A DNA stretch of 64,000 nucleotides from NCBI RefSeq assembly GCF_000746255.1, contig NZ_JQKW01000006.1, forward strand, positions 1-64,000, given 5' to 3'. Of the stretch, positions 56,948 through 64,000 are shown one piece after another (within the stretch, counting starts at the first letter, position 1; each line of letters opens with the position of its first letter). This DNA is from Thermodesulfobacterium hydrogeniphilum (GTDB lineage: Bacteria > Desulfobacterota > Thermodesulfobacteria > Thermodesulfobacteriales > Thermodesulfobacteriaceae). The notes under the pieces are model-generated. The model was not told the DNA's origin and ran no database searches. It saw only the letters and a list, made by a program, of their open reading frames with translations. Both the position numbers and the translations under genes were made by a program.

Positions 56948-57806
56948 ATTTGGTATTCCTAAGGGAAGTTTAGAAAAATCAACCATTGAGCTTTTTGAAA
57001 AAGCAGGCTGGACTATAGAAGTTCATCGTAGAAATTACTTTCCTGAAGTAGATGATGCGGAATTAGAAATGGTAATTTGCAGGCCTCAAGAAATGAGCAA
57101 ATATATAGAAGCAGGAATACTTGATGCAGGAATAACAGGTAAAGATTGGATTTTAGAAAACGATTCAAAGGTGATTATAGTGGAAGATTTGATTTATTCT
57201 AAGGTAAGTAAAAGACCTGCCAGATGGGTATTAGCAGTAAAAGAAGGTTCTGGGATTGAAAAATTAGAAGATCTTAAAAATAAAAAAATCAGCACAGAGC
57301 TAGTTAATTTTACAAAAAGGTTTTTTAAAGAAAAAGGTATCCCTGTAGAGGTTAGCTATTCTTGGGGAGCAACAGAGGCTAAAGTGGTTCAAGGCTTATG
57401 TGATGCTATTGTAGAAGTAACCGAAACAGGAACCACTATAAGAGCGCATGGTCTAAAAATAATTTATGAATTACTAATAACCTATCCTCAGCTTATAGCC
57501 AATGAAAAAGCTTGGCAAGATGAATGGAAAAGAAAAAAAATTCAACAAATAGCTACTCTTTTAAAAGGTGCTTTAAATGCTTATAAAAAAGTGGGATTAA
57601 AAATGAATGTTCCTGAAAAAAGTCTTCATAAAGTTATTGATATTTTACCAAGTATTACTGCTCCTACTATTTCTAAACTTTATAACAAAGATTGGTATGC
57701 TTTAGAGGTGGTAGTTTCAGAAAAAGAGGTAAGAGATTTGGTTCCTCAGCTCTTGGAGTTGGGAGTGGAAGGAATTATAGAATATAGCTTGAATAAAGTT
57801 ATTTAA
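56931..57806 (+). CDS. hisG: ATP phosphoribosyltransferase, long form
   Basis: First and feedback-controlled step of histidine synthesis. The 291-residue length and the C-terminal ACT-like domain (VVSEKEVRDLVPQLLELGV) show the long, self-sufficient form that needs no HisZ. The PRPP loop is VEVTETGTTIRAHGL; the N terminus has LKFGIPKGSLEKSTIELFEKAG. GGAGGAGG lies just before the ATG, within hisI. Confidence 0.95.
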   Translation: MEKRLKFGIPKGSLEKSTIELFEKAGWTIEVHRRNYFPEVDDAELEMVICRPQEMSKYIEAGILDAGITGKDWILENDSKVIIVEDLIYSKVSKRPARWVLAVKEGSGIEKLEDLKNKKISTELVNFTKRFFKEKGIPVEVSYSWGATEAKVVQGLCDAIVEVTETGTTIRAHGLKIIYELLITYPQLIANEKAWQDEWKRKKIQQIATLLKGALNAYKKVGLKMNVPEKSLHKVIDILPSITAPTISKLYNKDWYALEVVVSEKEVRDLVPQLLELGVEGIIEYSLNKVI

Positions 57807-57820
57807 AGAGAGGTAAAGAT

Positions 57821-58129
57821 ATGCAAAGATTACCTTTGTCTTATATTAGGCCAGGTATGAAAACCTATGAAGAAGTAATAGATGCAAATGGAAGAACTCT
57901 GTGTGGTAAAGGTATAGAATTAACAGAGGAGTTAATAAAACGTTTTTACGAATTGGGGGTGAATTTTGTAACAGTAGAAGGTCATCCTGTAAAACTTCCT
58001 TGGGAAAAGACCTTAGAAGAAGAATTAGAAGAGTTAGAAAATCGTTTTAAAGGGGTAAGTGATCCTGATTTGCTTAAAATTAAAGAAATTTTAGTAGAAT
58101 TTTTGAACGAAAAATATAGCAAAGGTTAA
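57821..58129 (+). CDS. Small conserved protein next to HDOD gene (DUF3391-like N-terminal pattern)
   Basis: Not firmly identified. The 102-residue protein opens LPLSYIRPGMKTYEEVIDANGRT and continues LTEELIKRFYELGVNFVTVEG, the pattern found ahead of HD-GYP domains. A charged helix (EEELEELENRF) and LLKIKEILVEFLNEKY close it. It has no HD motif of its own. The 13-base gap to the HDOD gene and the 14-base gap from hisG suggest one transcript; a signalling role is inferred. Confidence 0.6.
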   Translation: MQRLPLSYIRPGMKTYEEVIDANGRTLCGKGIELTEELIKRFYELGVNFVTVEGHPVKLPWEKTLEEELEELENRFKGVSDPDLLKIKEILVEFLNEKYSKG

Positions 58130-58142
58130 TAAGGAGAAAAAA

Positions 58143-59012
58143 ATGGATCTTGCAGAAAAGCGCAGAGAAGTCCGGAAAAAATTGAGAAAAATGGAAGGAC
58201 TTCCTACTTTACCTCCAATTGTTCAAAAGCTCAATACTATGATAGAAGATGAAAGAGTTTCCATTCAACAAATAGCAGAAGTTATAGAAAGAGATCAAGT
58301 TATAACAACTAAAGTTTTAAGATTGGCTAATTCAGCTTTTTATGGCTTTCCTAAAAAAGTAAGTACTGTACAAAATGCGCTTATGCTTCTGGGAATTAAT
58401 GTAATAAAAGTATTGATAACCACCTCATCTATTTTTGAAATACTCCATAAAGAGGATGTAGGTCTTTGGGAACATTCCATAGGTGTAGCGGCTTGTGCCA
58501 AAATAATTGCAGAAAAGATAGAATTAAAAGATCCCCAGGAGATCGCTACTGCTGGTCTTTTACATGATTTAGGAAGGGTTATTCAAAAAGTGGGTTTTAA
58601 GGAAGAATATGAAGCTCTTTTAAAAGCTGTAGAACAAGGAGAAGATCCTCTTGAAGCAGAAATGCAAATTTTTGGAATAAACCATGCAGAAATAGGAGCT
58701 TTTTTAATGAGACAGTGGAGTCTTCCTGATAGACTTATAGAATCAGTAGGATCTCATCATGCTATTGAAAAGGCTAAACAATTTAGAAAAGAATCTGCAG
58801 TAATTCATTTGGCAGATGTTTTGGTAAATGCCAGAGGATACGGAAAAACTATAAGAAAAACAGTTCCTTTCATGAATGAAAAGGTGTTTAAACTTCTAAA
58901 ATTGGATTTCTTAGATATTAAAGAAATCTATGTAAAATTAGAACCAAAACTATATGAATTAAAATTTTTTACCGAAGAATTGAGAAAAGAACTTGAAGCT
59001 TCTGAAGTTTGA
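58143..59012 (+). CDS. HDOD-domain signalling protein
   Basis: The 289-residue product has the HDOD family pattern: LPTLPPIVQKLNTMIEDERVS, then LRLANSAFYGFPKKVSTVQNAL, VKVLITTSS and the partial HD motif AGLLHDLGRVIQ with HHAIEKAK later. HDOD proteins lack full phosphodiesterase residues and act in motility, stress or cell-cycle signalling. It overlaps the GGDEF gene by four bases (ATGA), so the two are coupled. Confidence 0.88.
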   Translation: MDLAEKRREVRKKLRKMEGLPTLPPIVQKLNTMIEDERVSIQQIAEVIERDQVITTKVLRLANSAFYGFPKKVSTVQNALMLLGINVIKVLITTSSIFEILHKEDVGLWEHSIGVAACAKIIAEKIELKDPQEIATAGLLHDLGRVIQKVGFKEEYEALLKAVEQGEDPLEAEMQIFGINHAEIGAFLMRQWSLPDRLIESVGSHHAIEKAKQFRKESAVIHLADVLVNARGYGKTIRKTVPFMNEKVFKLLKLDFLDIKEIYVKLEPKLYELKFFTEELRKELEASEV

Positions 59013-59947
59013 TGATTAATAAAAAGGTAATTTATTTAATTCTAAAAAAAAATAGATTTTTTAAACACTGGAGGGATTTTTTAAATGAGAAATTAGGTTC
59101 TAAATACAATTTTAAATTTTTTTACAAAGCTGAAGATTTTATAACAAATTTTTTATTTCATCCACCTTCTATGGTAATTTATTATTATCCTAAGGATCCT
59201 TCTACTTTTGAAAAACTTTGCATGGTAAAAAGGGATTTCAATCTTAGAATAATACCTTTAATTGTAATAATTGATGATTTAGACTTTAAATTTCTCCTTT
59301 CAAAGGCTGATGTAGTGGATGATTTTATAACCACTATGGAAAGTGTAGAGGAGTTTATTTTAAGAATAGAATACGCCTTTAAAAGATTGGAAAGAATTTC
59401 AGATAATAATCCTTTAACAGGACTCCCTGGAAATGTTTCTATTGGAAAAGCCATAGAAAAAGTTCTTAACGATCCCAATCCTCATGCAGTAGCTTATGTA
59501 GATCTGGATAATTTTAAAACTTATAATGATTTATATGGGTTCTTTAAAGGGGATGAAATGATTAGAAATTTAGCTAGGATAATTTTTAATACAGTTTCTG
59601 AGCTTTCTCCAGAAGACCATTTTGTAGGTCATATTGGCGGAGATGATTTTGTTTTTATAGTACCTTTAGAAAAAGTAAAAAAAATATCTCAAGAAATTAT
59701 TGATAGGTTTAATAAAACTCTTTCTTATTTTATTAAACCTGAACATTTAGAAAAGGGTTATTTCATTGCTAAGGATAGAAAAGGGCAGATATGTAAAATT
59801 TCTTTACCTTCTGTATCTATTGCTATAGTTCCAGTTTATAAAGGTAAATTTGTTCATATAGGAGAGGTAGCCTCAAGAGCTGCTGAAATAAAGAATATAA
59901 CTAAAAAACTAAAAGGAAGTAATTACTTTATAGATAGAAGAAGCTAA
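59009..59947 (+). CDS. GGDEF-domain protein, probable diguanylate cyclase
   Basis: The 312-residue product has an N-terminal response-regulator-like region (about 1-130, without a clear phospho-Asp) and a GGDEF domain: NPLTGLPGNVSIGKAIEKVL, VAYVDLDNFKTYNDLYGFFKGD, and the active-site loop HIGGDDFVFIVP (GGDDF, which keeps the catalytic acidic pair). It would make cyclic di-GMP. It converges on the fliT-like gene, overlapping four bases. Confidence 0.88.
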   Translation: MMINKKVIYLILKKNRFFKHWRDFLNEKLGSKYNFKFFYKAEDFITNFLFHPPSMVIYYYPKDPSTFEKLCMVKRDFNLRIIPLIVIIDDLDFKFLLSKADVVDDFITTMESVEEFILRIEYAFKRLERISDNNPLTGLPGNVSIGKAIEKVLNDPNPHAVAYVDLDNFKTYNDLYGFFKGDEMIRNLARIIFNTVSELSPEDHFVGHIGGDDFVFIVPLEKVKKISQEIIDRFNKTLSYFIKPEHLEKGYFIAKDRKGQICKISLPSVSIAIVPVYKGKFVHIGEVASRAAEIKNITKKLKGSNYFIDRRS

Positions 59948-60204
59948 AATCTGGTATAAGCTTTTCTTAAATTTAGAAATTTTTGATTTTCTAAGGATTT
60001 TTTATATTTATTTTTTAAAAGCTTCTCTATGTAATCTAACAATCTTATTAAATTATTAATTTCTTCTATTTTTAAGTTATTTTCATATTTTTCCCAATTT
60101 TTATTAATATTTTCATATAGTTCTAATGCTTGATCTAATTTGTTTTGCTTTAAAGCTAACTCTATTTTAATTAACTCTTTTTTGAGACTGTAATTTTCTG
60201 ACAT
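59944..60204 (-). CDS. Small helical protein, FliT-like by position
   Basis: An 86-residue, highly charged helical protein (LKKELIKIELALKQNKLDQALELYENI, in part). The sequence alone is too plain for a firm family call, but a short helical protein directly after fliS is usually a FliT-type export chaperone. It overlaps fliS by 34 bases and the end of the convergent GGDEF gene by four. Confidence 0.5.
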   Translation of the reverse strand: MSENYSLKKELIKIELALKQNKLDQALELYENINKNWEKYENNLKIEEINNLIRLLDYIEKLLKNKYKKSLENQKFLNLRKAYTRF

Positions 60205-60575
60205 TTAATATCTTCCCAGGCTTTTTTAAGATTTTCTAAAATAGTAACACTTTTAGAAATAATTTCTGTATCATTTTCCATATTAGCTTTGACTAATTCA
60301 TTTATTAAAATATCATAAATTTCATTTAAATTCTTGGCAATCTCTTGGCCTTTTTCAAAATTGAGGCAACCCTGTAAATAAGCCAATATTTCTGTAGCCT
60401 TGCCCAAATTTTCAGCTTTTTTCTTAACATTCTCAGGATTGTCCAAGCCACTTTCTATAGCTTTTTGAGAGATCTTAAGACAGGAAATAGCTTTATTATA
60501 AAGCATAATAATTAAACCTAAAGGATCAGTATTTTTCACCTGATTTTCGATATAATTTTGCACAGGATTTAACAT
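60171..60575 (-). CDS. fliS: Flagellar export chaperone FliS
   Basis: FliS keeps flagellin unfolded before export. The 134-residue product shows NYIENQVKNTDPLGLIIMLYNKAI, CLKISQKAIESG, then KATEILAYLQGCLNFEKGQEIAKNL, the four-helix pattern of the family. GGAGGTTTTT lies just before the ATG. It is the third gene of the flaG-fliD-fliS operon. Confidence 0.92.
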   Translation of the reverse strand: MLNPVQNYIENQVKNTDPLGLIIMLYNKAISCLKISQKAIESGLDNPENVKKKAENLGKATEILAYLQGCLNFEKGQEIAKNLNEIYDILINELVKANMENDTEIISKSVTILENLKKAWEDIKCQKITVSKKS

Positions 60576-60601
60576 AAGCTAAAAACCTCCTGTTTTTATT
60601 A

Positions 60602-61909
60602 TTAAGAGTTTTGTGTTGTTTGAGATATAGGCACAGCAAAATTTTGCAATTTTTGTCTTAATTGTTCATTTTGATACATAAGGCTCTCAATTTTAGCAAA
60701 TTCTAATCTTAATCTTTCTTCTTCTTTAGATATCATAAGTTGCATTTCTTCAATTTCATCATCAATATAGTTTATTTGATTGTCTTGGGCAGTTTTATAG
60801 GTATTAAAACTGCTTATCAAATTTTCCAAATCAGAACTAAAATTTTCTTTCACTTGAGAGATAGCTGTTTTAAAATCTTCTAAATTATTTTCAATTACAC
60901 TGTTTAATGTATCAGTATTGAGAGAATATTTTCCTTCATCATCTATATTAATAATTCCCAGATTAACAAGAGGTTGCATTAGAGTTAAAAAACGGGGCTT
61001 AATTTGAGTAAACATAATATTACCTTGGAAAATACCGCCTTTAGCAGTATTAGAATTAACCAAATCTATTATACTATTTAATTTATTTAGAAAGTCACTT
61101 AAAGTAGAAGAAATTCCAGAGTGATCATCTTCTACAGTTATAGAGGTTGTTCCTGTTTGATAAACAGTTACAGAAAGGCCTGAGATGATATTTTCAAAAG
61201 TGTTAGTGGGACTTGTTACCGGAGTAGCACTATCACCTATTTGAATCTCTGCATTTTTAGCATATTGCATGATACTTAAAGAACCTAATTCTGTAGGTAA
61301 AGATCCTACAATTTCAATTACAGTTGAAGTATCTGTAGTTTCTTTTGTAGAGGCTCCTACATCTTTTTCGCTTAACATTAATTTATAATAAGTTCCATCA
61401 TAGAATATAGATGCTTCAACTTTGTCTTGGGATGAATTAATTGTATCTGCAAGATCTTGTAAAGTACCTCCAGAGAAATTTATATCAAAGGTTTCATAAT
61501 CTGTATCAGAAGTCCAGTATTTTAAGGTAAAAGTTGAAGCAGAAATTGAATTATTTAAATCTGAAACCCCTTGAGAAGAAACCAATACTTCTGTTTGAGA
61601 AAGTTGTGTTACATTCAAACTCAAAGTTACATTTGGAGTATCATCAGAAGCAGTAGCAGAAAGAATAGAAGTATCTTCAACATTAACCGATTTTGCATTA
61701 AATAGATTATCAATATTTAAATCGTCTATAAAACTCTGAGCATCTTTCAAAGCTCCTAAAAAGTTACTTATAGCACTTGCTTGGGCTTGTAAAGTAGCTT
61801 TCTTGTTTTGAAGCTTCTGTAAATCTTGAAGTTTTGGCTGCAAAATCCCTTGAACCATAGAATCTATATCTAAAAGCCCTGTAACATTACTTAAATATAA
61901 ATCAGCCAT
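60602..61909 (-). CDS. fliD: Flagellar filament capping protein FliD
   Basis: FliD caps the filament and guides flagellin insertion. The 435-residue protein starts MADLYLSNVTGLLDIDSMVQGI, has a Thr/Ser-rich central part (the D2/D3 region) and a coiled-coil C terminus (IDDEIEEMQLMISKEEERLRLEF, in part) ending with MYQNEQLRQKLQNF. Size is in the range of the family. Its start follows flaG by five bases. Confidence 0.93.
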   Translation of the reverse strand: MADLYLSNVTGLLDIDSMVQGILQPKLQDLQKLQNKKATLQAQASAISNFLGALKDAQSFIDDLNIDNLFNAKSVNVEDTSILSATASDDTPNVTLSLNVTQLSQTEVLVSSQGVSDLNNSISASTFTLKYWTSDTDYETFDINFSGGTLQDLADTINSSQDKVEASIFYDGTYYKLMLSEKDVGASTKETTDTSTVIEIVGSLPTELGSLSIMQYAKNAEIQIGDSATPVTSPTNTFENIISGLSVTVYQTGTTSITVEDDHSGISSTLSDFLNKLNSIIDLVNSNTAKGGIFQGNIMFTQIKPRFLTLMQPLVNLGIINIDDEGKYSLNTDTLNSVIENNLEDFKTAISQVKENFSSDLENLISSFNTYKTAQDNQINYIDDEIEEMQLMISKEEERLRLEFAKIESLMYQNEQLRQKLQNFAVPISQTTQNS

Positions 61910-61914
61910 AAAAA

Positions 61915-62361
61915 CTAAACCTCCTTTTTAAATAAAAGACCTTTCAGATCTTCCTCTCTAATATGCTCTAATTTCAAAAGCTTTTCAAGATTTTTTAGAA
62001 ATTTAATAACTTCTTCCCAGGGAATTTGCCTTAATACTTCTTTTGTATTTTTATCAATTATTTTAAAAATAGGCATATTTAAATCTCTGTCTATTTCTAC
62101 TTTAAGTTCTTTTTCAAGAGGATTTAACCGCCGATTTAAAATTTCTAAAAATTTATTTAATTTTTGAGGATTTTTAAAGAGCTTTTTAAAGAATACGTCA
62201 TCTTTTTGGGAATTTTTAAAAAGATTATTAGTTTTGTTTGGCAAAGGGGTATTGGTTTGAGAAGCATCAACATTTTTATTATATTTGATTACTTTTAAAT
62301 TCTTATTTTGAACAGAAATACTTAAATTTGAGATATTTATTTCAGCTTTTTTTATCTCCAT
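61915..62361 (-). CDS. flaG: FlaG-family protein
   Basis: FlaG proteins influence filament length. The 148-residue product has a low-complexity N-terminal half and a C-terminal FlaG domain: LNRRLNPLEKELKVEIDRDL, PIFKIIDKNTKEVLRQIPWEE. It heads the operon downstream of a sigma-28 promoter. The ribosome-binding site AAGGAG is part of a hairpin (62362-62375). Confidence 0.85.
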   Translation of the reverse strand: MEIKKAEINISNLSISVQNKNLKVIKYNKNVDASQTNTPLPNKTNNLFKNSQKDDVFFKKLFKNPQKLNKFLEILNRRLNPLEKELKVEIDRDLNMPIFKIIDKNTKEVLRQIPWEEVIKFLKNLEKLLKLEHIREEDLKGLLFKKEV

Positions 62362-62375
62362 AGGAGTAAACTCCT
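62362..62375 (-). promoter_or_regulatory. Hairpin over the flaG ribosome-binding site
   Basis: On the minus strand AGGAGT and ACTCCT are exact reverse complements separated by TT, directly before the ATG at 62361. The first arm contains the ribosome-binding site (AAGGAG), so folding would hide it. The stem is only six pairs and its effect at high temperature is uncertain. Confidence 0.5.
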
Positions 62376-62392
62376 TTTCTTCTCATTCTATA

Positions 62393-62419
62393 TTATCGGA
62401 TAAAATTAAAAAAACTTAA
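62393..62419 (-). promoter_or_regulatory. Sigma-28 (FliA) promoter of flaG-fliD-fliS
   Basis: On the minus strand TTAAGTTT (62419-62412), an 11-base spacer, then TCCGATAA (62400-62393). The known sigma-28 consensus is TAAAGTTT-N11-GCCGATAA; each box matches seven of eight with the exact spacing. It lies about 32 bases upstream of the flaG ATG. It places the operon in the late flagellar class. Confidence 0.85.
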
Positions 62420-62547
62420 GAGGTAATTTTAAAAATTTTGAAAAATTTTTAAAATAGATTTTAAAAGGGTTTACAAATTTTAAAAATAAATTAAAAATTT
62501 AGAATTTAATTTTATAAAAAATTAAACTCAATAAAAAGGAGCCGGTC

Positions 62548-63468
62548 ATGAAATTAAGACATTTTATAAGAGTTTGGAACCTATCTAAAGAAGAGACTTT
62601 TAAAATTATAAATAGAGCTTTGGAATTGAAAAAAAATAAAAAATGGGAGAGAAAATTTGTAGGAAAAATTTTAGGTTTAATATTTGAAAAACCTTCAACC
62701 CGGACAAGAATTTCTTTTGAATCAGCTATGATAAAATGGGGAGGAAGTGCTATATATCTTTCTTATAAAGATTTACAATTAAGTAGAGGTGAGCCTATAA
62801 AAGATACTGCCAGAGTTCTTTCAAGGTATGTTCAAGCTGTTGTTTTAAGAACTTATAAACAGGAAACCATAGAAGAGTTTGCTAAATATGCTTCTATTCC
62901 TGTAATAAATGGACTTTCAGATAGATATCATCCCTGTCAGGCCTTATCAGATGTTATGACAGTTTTAGAAAAGGGTAAGGATCTTTTTAATAGCAAAATT
63001 GTATGGATAGGAGATGGAAATAATGTAGCCCAGTCTTGGGTAGAAACTGCAGCTTTATTAGGTTTTAAATTTTATTTAGCCTGTCCACCTGGTTTTGAAC
63101 CAGATCCAGAGTTATTAAAAGAAGCTAAAAAGAGATATAAAACAGAAATAACTATTTCAAATGATCCTAAGGAAATAATAAAAGATGCAGATGTAATAAA
63201 TACAGATGTTTGGGTAAGTATGGGACAGGAAGGAGAAAGTGAAGAAAGACAAAGAGTTTTTAAACCTTTTCAAATTAACAAAGAGCTTTTAAAACTTGCT
63301 AAACCGGATGCTATAGTTTTACATTGTTTACCTGCTCATAGAGGAGAAGAAATAACAGAAGAGGTATTGGAAGGTTCTAAATCTGTAGTTTGGAATCAAG
63401 CTGAAAACAAAATGTGGCTTCATATGGCTTTGCTTGAATTTTTATTAGAAAGTGTTAAAATTTTTTAG
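62548..63468 (+). CDS. argF: Ornithine carbamoyltransferase
   Basis: Makes citrulline from ornithine and carbamoyl phosphate. The 306-residue product has the carbamoyl-phosphate loop EKPSTRTRISFESA, HPCQALSDVMTVLE, ATTAG-like DADVINTDVWVSMGQE and the ornithine-site HCLPAHRGEEI. AAAAGGAGCC precedes the ATG. The 128-base AT-rich stretch before it, shared with the divergent flaG promoter, shows no convincing promoter for argF. Confidence 0.96.
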   Translation: MKLRHFIRVWNLSKEETFKIINRALELKKNKKWERKFVGKILGLIFEKPSTRTRISFESAMIKWGGSAIYLSYKDLQLSRGEPIKDTARVLSRYVQAVVLRTYKQETIEEFAKYASIPVINGLSDRYHPCQALSDVMTVLEKGKDLFNSKIVWIGDGNNVAQSWVETAALLGFKFYLACPPGFEPDPELLKEAKKRYKTEITISNDPKEIIKDADVINTDVWVSMGQEGESEERQRVFKPFQINKELLKLAKPDAIVLHCLPAHRGEEITEEVLEGSKSVVWNQAENKMWLHMALLEFLLESVKIF

Positions 63469-63491
63469 TAAATAAATTAAGGAGGTAAAGA

Positions 63492-63977
63492 ATGGAAGAC
63501 TTTGTAAAAAAAGATTTTTTTGTGAAAATCAAGTATCAGATGAAACTTAAGGGAGAAAAAGCTCCAGAATGGTTTTCCCAAATTTATGAAACTTCTTTTA
63601 TTTTGGGAAGAGAGCCTCTTCCCCAAATAATAGAAGAAAACATTTTTGATAAAAAAGCAGGAGATATCATAGAATTAGTAATACCTCCAGAATCTGCTTA
63701 TGGTCCTCATTTACCTCATTTGATAAGAGAAATAGATATAAATTCTTTAAAGCATCCTGAAAGACTAAAAGTAGGAGAATGGTATGAGGAAGTAAGCCCT
63801 TATGGTTCAAGAACAAGTTTTAAAGTTTTGGAAATAAAAGAGGACAAAGTAAAAGCAGATTTTAATCATCCTGCAGCTGGGAAAGAAGTGATTATGAAGA
63901 TAGAGATTTTAGAAGCAAGACCTGCTACAGCTTATGAAATATTATCTGCCGAGATTAAAGCTTGTAGCGGAGGTTGA
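63492..63977 (+). CDS. FKBP-type peptidyl-prolyl isomerase, SlyD-like
   Basis: The 161-residue product resembles SlyD-type isomerases with an IF domain: FFVKIKYQMKLKGEKA, FILGREPLPQIIEENIFDKKAGD, IPPESAYGPH, then a domain with VKADFNHPAAGKEVIMKIEIL. There is no His/Cys-rich metal tail of the E. coli SlyD kind; only a short CSGG end. AAGGAGGTAAAG is a strong ribosome-binding site. The remaining 23 bases to the window edge show nothing. Confidence 0.82.
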   Translation: MEDFVKKDFFVKIKYQMKLKGEKAPEWFSQIYETSFILGREPLPQIIEENIFDKKAGDIIELVIPPESAYGPHLPHLIREIDINSLKHPERLKVGEWYEEVSPYGSRTSFKVLEIKEDKVKADFNHPAAGKEVIMKIEILEARPATAYEILSAEIKACSGG

Positions 63978-64000
63978 GCTCGCTAATTTAACTCAAACAG

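Overview
The window looks like chromosomal DNA of an AT-rich, thermophilic, Gram-negative, flagellated bacterium. Codon use is strongly A/T-biased (AAA, GAA, AGA), and proteins are rich in Lys, Glu and Ile. Zinc-binding forms of S14, S4, L24, L36 and adenylate kinase are present, as is the mix of ribosomal, flagellar and sulfur-related (DsrE-like) genes. A Thermodesulfobacteriota-type organism (Thermodesulfobacterium or a relative) fits best, but this is inference from protein appearance, not a search.

Layout. 1-15.8 kb: the 3' end of tuf followed by one uninterrupted S10-spc-alpha super-operon (rpsJ to rplQ, with secY, adk, map, infA, rpmJ and rpoA), closed by a clear intrinsic terminator. 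15.8-23.0 kb: CCA-adding enzyme, then trigger factor, clpP, clpX and lon (nascent-chain folding and ATP-dependent proteolysis), closed by a second terminator. 23.0-31.9 kb: housekeeping genes (secreted nuclease, serS, K+ channel, lipoprotein, pgpA, cinA, thpR, a solute-binding protein, gpsA) with one decayed small membrane-protein gene.

31.9-44.1 kb is the accessory region. It holds an apparently intact type III restriction-modification locus (mod and res). Between the two subunit genes lies a tightly coupled pair: a TIR-like (DUF1863/ThsB-like) protein and a single-span membrane protein of unknown family. Around it lie remnants of other defence-type genes: two N-terminal pieces of a PLD-helicase family, a Schlafen/AlbA_2 regulator broken by one stop and several frameshifts, a methylase C-terminal scrap, a helicase N-terminal scrap, two copies of a winged-helix fragment in a 113-bp direct repeat, and an IS1595-like transposase remnant. 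Two PIN-domain toxin-antitoxin pairs sit on its right side. The TIR plus membrane-protein cassette inside the type III locus is the best candidate for an undescribed system.

44.1-55.7 kb: DsrE-like protein; then, on the minus strand, glycogen-debranching enzyme with a glycosyltransferase, and the origin-associated type cluster rpmH-rnpA-yidD-yidC-khpB-mnmE-thiD-gatC-gatA-parB, without dnaA or parA in view. 55.7-60 kb: plus-strand trpC-hisI-hisG running into a HDOD and a GGDEF gene. 60-62.4 kb: convergent flagellar operon flaG-fliD-fliS-fliT-like with a near-consensus sigma-28 promoter. 62.5-64 kb: argF and a SlyD-like prolyl isomerase. No rRNA, tRNA or CRISPR array was seen.
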